Source: Clonostachys chloroleuca (Eukaryota; Ascomycota; Sordariomycetes; Hypocreales; Bionectriaceae). From it: a DNA stretch of 64,000 nt. Every line of letters starts with the position of its first letter. The stretch's first letter is position 1. The stretch spans positions 31,868,001 to 31,932,000 of the forward strand of contig JBANAY010000003.1 in the NCBI GenBank assembly GCA_037952775.1. The letters are read 5' to 3'. Shown here one piece after another: positions 34,618 through 47,721 of the stretch. The notes under the pieces were generated by a model, which saw only the letters and a program-made list of their open reading frames with translations, was not told the origin of the DNA and did no database searches. A program made the position numbers and the translations under genes.

Positions 34618-35694
34618 ATGACTGTCCTGGGGAAACGGAAAAATCCTGAGAGCGCAATCTCCCAAGAAGATGCCGAGGCTATCTTCCGCCGCCACTTCGA
34701 AGCTCAATTCCAACCGATCGACGAGGGCGAGTCGAAAAAGAAGTCGACAAAATCTCAGGATACCGATGGCAGCGACGACCAATCCGCCGACTCTGGAAGC
34801 GATGAAGATGGGGATAGCCAGGAGGAAGATGATGTAGAAGGCGATGAATGGGGTGGCTTGTCAGGCGACAGCGGGGACGACGACGAGATTGACGACGAAG
34901 AAGGTGAGCAATCAACCGTCTACGAATCTACAAACAGAGCAACCAACTGACTAGATTCTCTTCGCCCTCAGACGACGAGCCAGCAATAGAAGTAATAGAC
35001 CACTCACAGCCAAGGGTCCCAAACCCCGAATCCATGTCAAAAAGCGAACTCAAAGCCTTCATGGTCCGTCCCTCTGCACTCCCCCTCCCCTCTACAGCAC
35101 AAACCCAGCTAAACCTCACTCACAGTCCTCCCGCCCCCCGACCAATCCGCCCGATCCAAACCATCCCCAGCAGCAACCGCCTCGACCAAATCCTCCTCCA
35201 CCACCCTCCCCGAAGACGCCCCCTCCCTACTCGCCCAGGACCTCGAGCTCCGCCGCCTCCTCTCCGAATCCCACCTCCTCGCCTCCCCGACGCTGACCAA
35301 CACGTCCGCCCTCACCGGTGCGGCTCCCAAGCTCTTCGCCGCGGGGCGCGTCCGCCACAAGGCCGCCGACCTGCGCATGCAGGCCCTCGGCTCCAAGGAG
35401 TCCATCCTCAAACAACAAAAGATGCCCATGAACATGCGCAAGGGCATCAACGCCGCCGCCGCCGCCCGCGAGGCCAAGCGCAGGCGGGAGGCGAAGGAGA
35501 ACAACGTCATCCTGGAGCATGACACCGCCAAGAAGAGGAGAAAGAGGGATCGCGGGAGGGACGGGGAGGTCAACGGCCCCAGCGTTGGCCGCATGAGAGG
35601 CGCGGAGCTGAGGATCAGCGGCAGGGACGTGAGGAGCATAGAGGGTACCCGAGATGTATTTGGACGCAAAGGTGGCAAGGGCAAACGGCGATAA
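34618..35694 (+). CDS. FAF1: Faf1-like 40S ribosomal RNA maturation factor (frame broken by one base)
   Basis: Three exons, 34618-34903, 34972-35063 and 35126-35694; 315 residues after one correction. It starts MTVLGKRKN. EDAEAIFRRHFEAQF, an acidic low-complexity region, ESMSKSELKAFM and SSRPP follow. The conserved C-terminus is MQALGSKESILKQQKMPM with NMRKGINAAAAAREAKRRRE, a Lys/Arg-rich tail as in yeast Faf1, needed for 18S rRNA maturation. Exon 3 begins in the SSRPP frame. LPEDAPSLLAQDLELRRLLS and all that follows need a one-base shift, which a seventh C in the C6 run at 35134-35139 would supply. Orthology is moderate to good because the middle of this family is poorly conserved. Confidence 0.76.
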
Positions 35695-36264
35695 CTACAC
35701 GAGCGTTTCACCATTTCAAGCGGTTCATCAATTTCTCTCTCTGCACATACGTTCAAGTACGGAACATCACAAATGTTATTCAAGTTTATGATCAATCAAT
35801 GAAGATATAATGTCCAAATAAGTTCTGTCTCACTCATACTCTCATTGACCATCGTAACGGGTATGATATCATGTCCTCCCGCTCTTCGGCCAAAGAATAA
35901 AAAGGTATAATCAAACAGCTTAATATTTCTCCTTCGCCCGTAACAATGAACTTCCAACTGCCATATCCCAAGACATGAAATACAGTATTTTGCTCTCCAC
36001 CCAGTCGCTCTATATCTCGCAGGCATCCTTCCAGATTATTCTTTGACAATTGAGGAAGGGGAGGAGGGAGGTATTGTGGCGGTAAGACAACAGTAAAATA
36101 AAAAAAAAAATTGAGTGACAAGAAAAGGAAATTTCCAAGGCTCGCTCCCTGTTTTAGAGCTGTGAAGTAGGGGGTATAGCATATAGTGTGGTGTAGATAG
36201 TAGGTAGGTAGGTAGTTGAGAACCATGGTGCGGCTCCAAGGTTGTCAGGTAACGGCAGCGCTCC
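35695..36264. other. Convergent 3' intergenic region, FAF1 and STE12
   Basis: 570 bp holding both 3' UTRs. There is an A-rich run at about 36101-36110 and a GTAGGTAGGTAGGTAG tetranucleotide tract near 36200. No gene was seen. Confidence 0.45.
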
Positions 36265-38685
36265 TTACATGATACCGCCGGCGTTGACAGTACCAGCCTG
36301 TCCAATCGCCATGGGCATTCCAATAGATTGCATGCCGCCGTAAGTTTGGTTTGGTGTGATAGTGGCTGGTCCAGCCAATGAATTCGGTGGTAATTGCTGA
36401 GCGGCAACCGAATTAAGGGAACCAGTCACATATGCAGCGTTTTCAGATGTTGGTGAAGCTTCTTCAAGAGAACCAAGTTGGTCCTCACCAGAGAAGTCCT
36501 CTTCTTCCTCTCCAGAAAGATGGTAAGGGCCTTCACCACCGTCCTCACGCTCGTGAGTTCGCTTGTGCCTAAGAATTGGTTAGTAAGGATTTTTCAACCG
36601 CGGTGAAATATTGGTGAAAACATACTGGGCAAGGTTATCAGAGCGCGAGAATGCTTTGCTGCAATGAGGGCAGACATAAGGTCTCTCCTGCGTGTGTGTT
36701 CGTACGTGGCTATTGACAGTTAGCGATGAATTCACGACAGGCATACTTGAAGGTTCACACATACCGCTTGAGGTGCTCTAGTCTCTTGAACAGGCGACCA
36801 CAGCTGGGAATGGGGCAAGAGTGTGACTTTTGGGGGTAGGGCCCGAGCTCCATAACAGTGGCAGAGCGAGCGCGACGAACAGCGCCGTTGACACCAGAGC
36901 TTGGACGGCGGGGTTCATGTGGGTTCTCCCCATCGTCGCAGTGTCCATGTGAGTAGTCATGGTGTTGGAGACCCATGGAATTCAGTGCAGGGCTGCCTTC
37001 TACCGTTGACATTGGGGTTCCATGTCGTGATACATGCTGCTGGCTGACAGAAACACCACTGGTGCTGTAAGACAGACCGGGTGGCGAGTTTTGCGCAGAT
37101 TCATCACCCTCGGGAACACAAGGGACGACAGAGGCGGACATGGATCGCTTCAAGTCAGATGGTCTCTGGGTCGTTGGTGGTGCTGATGTGTGAGTTCCAT
37201 TAGAAACTGCCGACATAGATGTGGGAATGGATGAACGCCGCCTTCTCTGCTTATATGTCGGCGAGCCTTCGATGACAGAGTAAACGCTGTTTGTTCCATA
37301 GGATCGGTTGAATTGTGTTCCAGCCATGTGTGAGGGAGCAAGGTGCACTGTTCCACCAGCACCGTTCATACCCGACACGTTGTCGGGGATTGCCGAGTAC
37401 AGACCTGTCTCTTCGTTGGCAATATACGCGGGCTCCGCAGAAACACCAAGGGCATGCTGGGGAGGGGTGATTGGCTCAAAAGAGATGCCACGATTGCTGT
37501 AGTCTTCGTACTGTGAAGAAACAAATGAAGGTGCTGGCGAGTATTCAAGGCCATAGGTAGGAACGGAAGAGTGGCGTTGCTGGGCTTGCGTAATGGGAAC
37601 GCCATTCTGATTGTACTGAACGCGGCCGAACTCAGCCTCGCGCTTCACCTGTGGGGGAAGCTGGTGAGGCATCGCCTGGGCCATCGTCATTGATCCGTAG
37701 GGTGAGATTGCGTCCATCCCTTCCGCTAAAGGGGGCATGGATTGAGGAACTGACTGGGCCATCGACTGAGTCATGGTCGGTGGCATCGAGGGGGGCATCG
37801 ACTGAGGCATTTGCGGAGCCATTGACTGAGGCATCGATTGAGGAATCATGTTGGGAGGAGGCATGGAATCCATGGATCGCATGACAGGCGAAGAACCCTG
37901 GTTCTGAGCGAACGCTTGCTGCTGGGCATTAAAAGATGAAGAGTTGGCTTGCTGGGCCTTGGTGAGCTGTTCGTAAAGGGACTGCGAGGAATCGTATTGG
38001 AACGACAGGGCAGGCTCGCTAACAGCCACTGTGGTAGCCTCCTGGCCCATCTTCTCGCGCTTGAGGTCTCTTTCCAAGGCATCAAGAAAAAGGCGGTCGT
38101 GGGGAACGCTGTACCAATAAAAGACCTTCTGCTTCTTCTGTGTTCGAATGCAGTTGTTCTTGTAGAGAAAGTCGAGGAAAGGACTCTTAGGCTCTTCCAG
38201 AGACGCATCGGTTCCCGATTTCAAATTTCGGAGATCTGAGAAGATTCCCTCCTCGAACTTCTTCGAGTTCTTGACTGGGCGGCCAAATGCCTGAAATCGG
38301 AACGAGAGACATCGAACAATATCCGTACCAGAAATGTGAAAGAGATTATTCCTTTGAGAAATATTAGCCCCCGAAGGCAAGCTTCACTGGAATAAAAGAA
38401 CGACATACCAAAGCACACATGATACATATTCGCCCGTAGGAAGCAGAAATCGTCGAATATATTGATCAGGAGACCAATCTACAGGAGCGGAGATGAGGAA
38501 ATATTTGACTAATGTCGTGTCAGACCCTGGTGAGCTCCCAATGATACTTTAAGCAAATTCTACTTACGGTTATCAACCTGGTTGAGCGCTACTTGAGCGT
38601 CGTGGGGAAGAGCTTGTTGAGCCTCCGTGCTCAGCATAAAAGTTTCTGGCTTCTGCGCCGCCATGGCTGCATTTTGGGTGTACAT
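36265..38685 (-). CDS. STE12: Transcription factor Ste12 (STE domain plus two C2H2 fingers)
   Basis: Five exons are read on the minus strand: 38568-38685, 38409-38508, 36765-38351, 36626-36709 and 36265-36568; 730 residues. It acts downstream of the pheromone/invasive-growth MAP kinase and controls mating, penetration and virulence programmes in filamentous fungi. The STE DNA-binding domain (about 40-165) shows [39 protein letters not shown] and [20 protein letters not shown] Met/Gln/Pro/Ser-rich stretch (QSMPP repeats, about 37725-37850) and [10 protein letters not shown] follow. Near the C-terminus are [19 protein letters not shown] and [19 protein letters not shown]. The 84-nt fourth exon splits both fingers (separate entry). 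Saccharomyces Ste12 lacks these fingers. Confidence 0.96.
36626..36709 (-). other. STE12: STE12 exon 4, phase-symmetric zinc-finger cassette
   Basis: The exon is 84 nt (28 codons), with both flanking introns in the same codon phase. Skipping it would join CG to G CAC, giving LKR-HKRTH, so the first half of finger 1 would pair with the His half of finger 2. The product keeps one complete C-x4-C-x12-H-x3-H finger instead of two. Alternatively spliced zinc-finger forms of Ste12 are known in plant-pathogenic fungi. Use of this exon here is inferred. Confidence 0.6.
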
Positions 38686-39379
38686 GTCTCGTTTCTATCC
38701 AAAGAGGAAGAGGATCCTACTAAAGAAAAATGCCGAATGACCTTCGAAGACAAGTCGTGTCGTGGTCTAGATGAGAGGTTTTGCGTTTTTGGTGTCTGGT
38801 CGCAACAGAGTATCTACAAGATAGAGCGGTCGCGAGCACAATGCATATGCAATGTTGCTTCTCCTGGTGTCGTTAAACAAAAAGTTGATTCTGGCGTAAT
38901 AAGCGAGGAATGGTGGCGTAATGAGCGGCGGCACAGCCTACCGGTCGAGCGAAGAGTTGCGTGAAAGCGTGAAGTCGAGACCAGCCCGAGATGTTTAGCA
39001 AAAAATAGCACACTGCTGGAAAGCAACCTGAGATCTGCGTCAAGCAAATACTTCAAGTCGCGCCAGGCATATACCGTCAAGGTGATGCGTCAAGCAATGC
39101 GATAAAACGATGTGACGAGCTTCGAGCTCCGAGTCCTGGTAATCGAGCGACGGGTTGGATCGGTTTTTGAAAAAGTCCGGACAGTCGAGGGGAGAAAATC
39201 AGGTCAGAAAAAATGAAAGAAGCCCGAGGTTGTCGTTCCTCATCACAATGCGAAAAGAGCAAGAAAACAAAAATGATGGTGATGGACCAGGGGGAAACCC
39301 AACGTCTTAGACCTCGGCGGCGTCCTGTGGGAGGGTGTGTTGGTTGATCTTGACGACGTGGCTCGGGGCCTAAAGGTTC

Positions 39380-39530
39380 TAAAGAGGAAACAGAGGACAG
39401 AAGAGAAAGATGGAGGGCCTCAAGAGAAGAGGAGAGAGGGTGAGGGTGAGGGGGGAATTGAATGCGAGAGCTAAGGAGGGAGGTCGAGAGTAAAAAGGAT
39501 TCTGGGAGGGAGGGTGAGAATTGGGGGGGT
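39380..39530 (-). promoter_or_regulatory. Pyrimidine-rich tract upstream of STE12
   Basis: On the coding strand of STE12 this is a CT-rich stretch (plus strand: long GAGA/GGAGG runs) about 0.7-0.85 kb before the start codon. Such tracts are common just upstream of transcription starts in filamentous fungi. Assignment to the STE12 promoter is inferred. Confidence 0.35.
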
Positions 39531-42500
39531 GCAGATGGCCTACCAGCTCCATCGAGCGCGTAGGTCCAAGAGGCCGAGCCTGCACAGAGCCGCCGCCTTG
39601 ATCTTTAGCCCGGGTACATGTGGGGACCGGGTAACCCGCGCGAAATACGAGGGCGGGGAGGTATTTCAAGGTACTTTCCACGCCTGCACCTTAACGGCAG
39701 GTCCAGGACCAGGGACAGGATGAACTGGGCGCTGGAGGGCGCTGGAGCGACTCAGACAGCTGCAGCACAGGCGATAGGCGCTGTCCGTATGATCGCCTTC
39801 CAGCAGCTGCCAGCAGCGGTCCAACGCTAGCCAATGTGGTACCCAATCACCCGAAGCCAGGACAGCAGGTGTGCTCTGTCGTATCAACCGCTAGATTTGT
39901 TTATTCTTTTTGCCCTATCGTTTCTTGTTGCTAAGCTGCGCGTTTGACAGCCCGCCGCCGCCATGTATTACTTGAGCTAGTCAAGACGGTAAGGGGGACC
40001 AGTGCAACCTGTTCGGTCGGGTCGGCCAAACCAAACCTCATGTGAAGGGCTGTAAGTCTGGCAGAATGCTATAGGTGGACGATGAGCGGCAATAACGGAC
40101 TGGGGCTAGCATTACGTACGGCACCAAATCCCCATTTTAATTATCGGCCACCACTATAACATCCTAACACTTAAGAGCCGGCGGTACAGGTTACTGGGAA
40201 GTCGAGGCTAGCGGGATCAACGATGGCCTGCTCAAGGTACCAGCACCCTAGCCTAACCTTGAAGAGCTGCTAACCAAACCACACGAATTATGGGCCTGTC
40301 AACGTGAGCAAGGATGCGTGCTCTCAAAGGGTGGGACGAGATGCATACACCTCCCTCTGAGGTGGTGATTGCTGATAGAACTGGAGGAAGGGGGAGGGGT
40401 ACACGCAGTGGGGCAGTCTACCCTGCCTGGTAGGTCGGGAGAGCAACTTACCAAGCAAGAGCGCCATCCCAACGGCCACACTATTACCAGAAAGAAATGC
40501 TTCGATGAAATTTCAATTTTTGAGTCTGGCGCGTTGGTCCCGCATTGCCCTGGGACCTTCTGTCGACCTAACCGATGCCTGTGTGCTACAAAAAAGCCGT
40601 GGCATAGCACCAAGAGCTGACACTAGTAGAATGACAGTTAGCTCTGTGTCACCAAAGTGGACAGGCTTTACAAACTATTATTTCTGTAAATTACCATCGA
40701 TCTGGTGTTTGCAGCCGTACGTGCTCTCCTTCACATGGCATTATCACGTCGGCGGCTTGGCTTTGGTCTCCCAGCCCGGCCGCTTCTTTCTCTCTGTCGT
40801 CTCCAGCGATGTCCAGCCTGTGGATGGCCAGCAAGCGAAAGATGTATAATAGATTCTGCTAGGTCTTAATTCACTCGCTATAATGTATGGAAGGGGAAAG
40901 TCAGGTTGGGGGTGGCAATGGAAGGGGTGGTGGGATAATCTTCATACGTACCTAATAACAGCGCAGCGAAGACAGAAAAAAAAATTGTGTTTTTAGGGAG
41001 GTCAAAGCAATAACACTCCCACTGTACATTGTGTGCGCGTGTCGTGCAGAGTGCGTGCGTGTGCCTGTGTTATGCCTGTGTGTCGGTGCCTCCAGATCAC
41101 ACCAAGCAAGCAGGATCCACGTTCTGCCTGTGCTATGACCACCGGGGCACAAACTGAGGAGACCACTTCGCATGGGCACCGGCTGGTAGGGGTGGATACA
41201 GGCTCGCTAACCGGCCAGAATGCACAGAAGGTGGAAGAATCAATTGAAGTCCTCGTCTCCTGTCTGTTTGGAGCCCAATCCGGCCGTACTTTCCGTACCT
41301 CCATAGCTGAGGGCTATATTTAAATGGCAGAGACGAACAGATTAGGTAGGTGGCGGCATAAGAGATCTCGTACCTGCTTCACCTGCCATCGACCCAGCAT
41401 TGAAGGCGAAGAGCGAACCGAGTCAGTGGTAAAGACCGACTGGCCGTTGTTATGACAAACAGGGCTCATCTAAACATGCCCCCTCCTTGTCGTCCCCAGT
41501 ACATTCAAATTAGACACTAGGCCATGCTGGTGTAGGCAATTGTTAGCCATCCATCAACGAGAAACGTCTCCCTCTGTCGCGTATTACTGCCATTGGTCTG
41601 GCCAAAGAGACCTGCACAACGTCATGGGAATAGAGCCGGTCTGGTGATGAGCCTTTGCGCACGCTGTGTCAAGCCAAAAGAAAGAAGCCTCCCGCCGAAC
41701 CCCCTTGCTCACGACAAAATGTCCACTTCCAAGTTCCTGAACCTGGGTCTTTCTGTCCTCGGGATAATTTCGCATCCACAATCGTTCCATCAGCGTGCCG
41801 GGGATAGGCCATGGCGCCTCTGCTGCTTCCCCATCACCGACCAGCGGCCGGAAAGAACCCTGCCTCATGGTCCTGGTTTGGGTTGTGGACAAGGGCCCAA
41901 GCTCAAGATATTATGCGGTTCACTAATACGGATTGGCTGCTGGCCTGTATGATTAATATGGAGTCACCAACCGGCAAAGGATATCGGCCACGGAAGATCA
42001 TCCCAGGAAGTAGAGTTAAATTGGAGTATTAATGCTGACTCGAAAATCAATGGCAACAGACCAAGTGAAGTGCCCACGCACACACATACGAGGGGCGGAG
42101 GGGCAGTCACCACAGGCACAGACACTCTGCATGAAATCCATCCATCAGCAGGGACCAAGAAGGGAAATCGCCAATTCGGATCCTTGAAGCTACGATGAGA
42201 GTAGCATCGACCACCTGGCCATTGCTTAGCGTCGGACGCTAAAGAGGTTGCGTATCTACTTACATTGCTACATGCCTACTCGCTTGGTGATTCCCAACTC
42301 AAGATCCAGCCGACATCAGTCCGCGACAGGAGAAGCTCGTGTGGCTTTTCCCCAAAGGTGATAACCTGGCACACCGAGGCTCTTGGATAGCAGGCGATTC
42401 TAGTGCTACTGGCTGCTTTCATGCTTGGCCGGACACAATGCAGGACTGAAGGATCGAGTCAACAAGTTGGCCCCAGCCAAGCTATGCCAGCAAGAAGGCC

Positions 42501-45500
42501 AGCGCCAGCAGTGCAGGCTAAGCAGAGCCACACTAGCAACGTCTTCCCCAGGTAAGAAAAAGGGGTGGCTCTGTCTGCTTCTCACACACGGCCCAGACGG
42601 GAAGACGGGGCCCTGTTAGCATGAAACACGCTTGCTTCATTGCATCAGATTCTTTGACCAGGTTTCGAGCGCCAAAATAGGACGTAGTAATTCCCGATGC
42701 AACCTGTTTGATGTGCATACCTGTTTTGGCACATCGCATGCCGTTGAAATTCCAACATCCACAGCCCGAATCGAGCATCGGCTTCGTGAGTCAAACGGAT
42801 TCTACGGTCGACCCCATCATATGCATGCTTTACTATGTATAGCCCACTCAGCACGAAGCGGCACATCCCTCCGCGCGTACAGGAATGGCCACCAAGATGG
42901 TGGATGGATAGTCGGCACGAGTCAGAACAGTGCAGGCTCGCTCACTGCAAGATGGTTCGCGTATAGACTAACTATGAACAATAGAGCACAATGGAGGCAG
43001 CCTTCCCCAACCCAATACTTACCCTGCTAGAGAGCGTATTCCAGCGAGGTTATGGGCTGCAGCGCTGGCCATCCAAGGTCTCAATAGCACGGTCAACCAG
43101 CCCGGGCAACTAGACATGGCGGATAGCATTGCTTAGCGTTCGGTATGAGTATTACTCAGAGCGAACGGTGAGGCGAAGCCCCGGATCCGTACTCGTTCCC
43201 GATGGTGGTGCGAGACAGGGCAGATGCCACCGAAATCCGAGTGCCTGAAAAAAGCGTTTGTTTGATCTCCACGAAGCTTGGTCAGACTTTGACTTGAAAC
43301 AGCCAAGAAGGGGCAGCATTCGTTGCGTGATCGTCCGGGTACGCTCCCTCGCGAACCAGGTGTCCCTCTTCGCTGCATTCACTCAATGCTAATGGTCGAG
43401 TGAGTGACCAGTTGGCGGCTGCTGCGACAGTTGAGCATCCATGGCAAAAAGGGGCCTCGACCTCATGCGGCCCATCCAAACCATCTGGACTTCCGGACCA
43501 TCATTGTCCACATGGTCATCTTCTCCGCCATGCTTGCCAGTGCCAGTGCCAAAACCAGAAGTGAAGAATGGACTCGGTAGCAGTATGAGAAATCTGTAAC
43601 ACGCCCAATACAGGGCGATAGAGTCGCAGTCCACTTTCCTTATCGGAAACCCTGTCTTAGTCCACTGTCACATCGGCCAAGGTTATTAAATGGCATCTGC
43701 AACACCCCTTGGTAATCTTATTCCGCGCCGGAATACAGGCATACCCTCCTTCGACGGGACAAAGAAGAGCGGTTGCCCGGCGCACGTTCCCTCTTCTCTC
43801 TAGTGGACACCAGCAGAAGAATGGTCCCTGTTGATGTTCATTGTTTCCTCTCGCTCTTGACGCCAGAATGGCCCTGCTTGGCCTCACCCACCGATGCCCA
43901 CCCACACCACGCTCTCGCGCATAAGTCCATCTGGTCATACACACGGAACGGCTATTAGGTCCCTCGCAAGTTTATTTCTGGTGACAATTCTGGGCTGTGC
44001 CAGTAATGCGCTAATAATGTTTTACCCTGGTGTAACATTTGCGCAAGTGGTAGCATCTACCAAGTTCAAAGCCATCTGCTGCGTCGAACAGGGATACCTC
44101 CTCCCTCGGAAAAGGGCAGAAGACGCTGTTCACCAATGCTACCTCAGGTACCACATCCCTTGCGAGCCTCGCACTGCAAGTTGGCAGCCACTCGATCCAC
44201 ATAGCTTTGTAGTAGGCATGATGCGGTCTTCAACTGCTCACCACATCAAACCAAGCATTTGCAGATCCATCCGCAGCCGTTCTTACCCACCATGAAGGGA
44301 AATGGTTGGATCTGGTGTGCCCTCTACGTGCTCCTCCAAATCACACTGCTATATTTGGGTTAATAACACTGATAGGCCCGCGCAACTCACGTACAACCAA
44401 TAAGAGCGCGACAGCTGCTGATGGTGGGCGATGCGGGCGAGACGCCACTGCAAGTAGAGCCTGGTTGGCACTTCAGTGGGGGCTGATTGGTTTCCAGGCC
44501 ACTCCCAGAGCACATCAGATGTTCCACCGCCACAACCGAGTTATCACTGCATCCAATGCTGAGGGCAGAGCCGAACAGAGCGGCAATGCCATTTGTTGGT
44601 TTCCAGCTGGCTGTGGCCGTAGGCGCGCGTCCTCTGGGGAGTGGGGTTGGCTGCTTGGTCGGCTGCAACCCTCCCCTGTCTACGACCACTCCTAAAACAT
44701 CTACATCATGAAACAAGAGGTCAAGTGAGCAGCATTGCATTCCAGTCAAGTCTGCGCAGCTGCCCGGTGCCATTGGGGTGGATGGTGAGCGGTTGAAAGG
44801 GTGAGGCTATGACCGTTGACGACAACCATCCATCGTCCACCATCACTTGCCCCATTTGCTTCTTCTTCTTATGCAGGCAAGTTCTGAAGCATTGCTGGTG
44901 CGTTGTTTCAGATAGAGTCTAATCCTCTTTGGCAGTCTAAAGCTCCACATCATCACGTCCATGTGTCAATGCTGCTCGGCAGTTGCTACCAGCCACCAGC
45001 TTTAGTGCGCAGTGCTACGGAATACGAATAGATGTTTGCGATACAGACTACTACAATCTGGGAATGAAACCGGCCCAGCCTCACGGCTGGGTTGGATCTA
45101 AAACGGAAACCTGCCAGGTCCAAAATCCGCCCTATAGGTCCATGGGGTCTATCGGCCAACCTGAAACTGCTTGTGGGGTACCCTTGGTTCTCCATCTCAC
45201 GATCTCATTGATCACCAAACTGTGTCGCCCATCATACTGGAGGCTTCATCACCTTCGAGCAAACTCCTCTCCTCGCCTAGAGATGGGTCCTAGTAACTCC
45301 GGATTGATCACCCTACGCCCATTGACTTCGCATGATGCTGAGCTTCTCTAGGCGCTATGATCACACCATGGCTGGTTTCTGACCCCCAAGTCTCAGCGAG
45401 GCCCATATTGGCTTCTAAAACACTGGCATCTTGGTACCTCTGAGAGAGGAAAGGCTAGTACGCCCAAGACGAGCTGATGGCCATCCTAAAGGCGATACCT

Positions 45501-47284
45501 GCAGACACGGGAAGTATGACTTGGGAAATTTCGGAAAGAGCAAGTTGCACAAGCACGTTCCCCGAGTCAGTCAAGCTCTCTCGCTGGTGCTGAATGACAA
45601 CCCATGAAATCGAATACCATTCCGCCCCAGACAATATTGCGATAGAACAGCTCCTGAAGAAGCTCACGCGCTAAACTAGCATGCGGGTCATCTAGGAGTC
45701 TTTCTTCCAGCGAGGTTTTTTTTTTTATCTCCCGGATGATGACCCTGACGAAACTCCGGAAGGCTGAGCCGTGACGGCGTCCTCTTTAACCCTTAACCTC
45801 TAAATTTTGTCTGTTCTTGCGGACAACTTCCGCTGTGAATTGCCACCCGGGAGATGCCTAACATTCCAACCAGTCAGGTGCGGTAGCCTATGTCAGGCTC
45901 GCGGAAGTGGCAATATCACAATGCTACGAGACTGGTCCAGTATCATTCTTTGTCCTAGTTCCAAGTTAATATCTCATCAGCCATATTTGCTCCTTCTGCT
46001 CAACCGGGGAGGGGTTATGGTACCTTTGTGGATTCTGCTCTCTGGTAAGCAAGCCCCCAGAGCCTGTCTTGGTCGTAATCCGTTCTTGTGGTGGAATTTT
46101 TTCGTCAATTGGACGTTGCATTCTCTCTATTTTCTCCATTCTCTCTTTCCTTGTAGCCGTAGCCGGATGGTCGTCAAGGCCAACAACCCTCAGCTATCCT
46201 AGTCCTCGCTTTGCATGGGTGTCCCTGGCCCTAAGCATTGACCAAGGCCGTCACAGCGCCACAGATGTGGCAATCAGATAAAGGCCCAGACTATAGCCCA
46301 GGAGTCTTCTTTGGGGGGGAGATCATGCCATCAGACCCATCATCTCGAGGAAAGGGGAAGACAACCCGTTGATCTACCGTTTGGGAGGAGGGAAACCCAA
46401 CTGGAGGTGGAGAAATCCTTCGGGCCTACATGTCGCGCCCATGTCCGTCACCACGGAGGATGGTGATAGGTCAGCCTGATATAACATACTGCTTCTTACT
46501 ATTGGCATGGTCGTTTTGGACAGAGCCGGGGGGAGATGAAACCGGGAAGTGGAAGGAAGCAATTGTGTTGCATGAGTTTCTCAGGAAACCAAGTATAGCA
46601 TATCCTGGGGTGCAGGGTAGGACACCCTTGGACTGCAACGGTATCTTGTCGATACGGTGTAACGGTGTGAATGAAGATGCCTTCCCCGTCGCCCCTCTCG
46701 GGGGGCGACCATCAGACCGAGTTAGGTTGCTTTTTTCTCGGATGGGCCTTGCCTTTTTTTTTTTTCTTTCTTTCTTTTTCCGTTCTTCTTGTTTGATATG
46801 TGTCAAAATAGAATCGGACACTGTTTTCACTGACCGGGGTGCGGGAAGGCTGTGCTGCTTCAGACATTAAGGCTTGCTCATTTTAACGGCGCAGTCTTCG
46901 GCAGAGAAGAAAATAATTATCACCATCACACTTCGGGCGGTCACATCCTGACGCAGCATTGAACCTAATGACCCGGAATTGCTAGATTCAAATTCCGGAA
47001 ATATAACCTGATACGAATACAACCAAGCCAACGGCCCCCGTCGAGTTGATTTGATGATGCGTTACTCTATAGGGTAGCATGGCTCACATCGGCCCAGGTG
47101 AGACACTTTCCTCGCGGATCGGTTAGAAGAAGGTAAGCCATGATATTTCCTTTTCCCTTCCCGAGATGGAATTGCCGAGTTGGATTTCCTTTTTTCCTAC
47201 ACGGGAGGAAGGGAAAACTAACATGGTGTGATGATGTGCTATGACTACCGGCTGCGTTAGTTTGTCTTTCAGTACTACTGAATA

Positions 47285-47356
47285 AAAAAGAAAAAGAAAA
47301 AGAAAAAGAAAAAGAAAAAGAAAAAGAAAAAGAAAAAGAAAAAGAAAAAGAAAAAG
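47285..47356. repeat. (AAAAAG)12 hexanucleotide microsatellite
   Basis: Twelve uninterrupted AAAAAG units. Their minus-strand translations give Phe-Ser runs that are not a protein. It lies about 370 bp beyond the coronin stop codon. Confidence 0.9.
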
Positions 47357-47721
47357 AAACTTTCTCGTTACTGCGCAACTGTTGATATCTGAGGACCCCA
47401 AGAGAAAAGTGTGGCGTGACTGTTCAACTCAACCGCAACGCGTAACTTCCTTGGACGAACAACCAGCCATGCAGGATCAGGCGCGATGGTTAACCCCCCA
47501 GCTATTAGATTTTCAAAACCGGAAAGATGAGGAGCTCAATGGTGATGAATGCTTGTAATATCAACTCTTTTCTACACTTTAAGAACTACTACCCGGTTGC
47601 TTTGCATATACATGACCTGCCACCTTTCCAGCACCCCCTCAGGGGACATATCGTAATATCACCCAACTTTACACACGCACACGTAGATCCGTCACCCGCC
47701 CCCTCTCTATGTAAACCGCTC

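Larger units (their letters stand above)
38686..47721. other. 9-kb stretch without recognisable genes
   Basis: The stretch lies between the STE12 start and the coronin stop, both on the minus strand. Reading frames are short (at most about 146 codons), overlapping on both strands, and resemble no family. Base composition is near that of the rest of the window, so it is not an obvious AT-rich, RIP-mutated block. It contains a purine-rich tract (39380-39530), T/C runs near 46757 and a hexanucleotide repeat (47285-47356). The first 1-2 kb probably belong to the STE12 leader and promoter. Confidence 0.55.

Noticed and set aside
47067..47401. Phe-Ser repeat peptides on the minus strand.
   Set aside because: They are translations of the AAAAAG microsatellite, not a protein.
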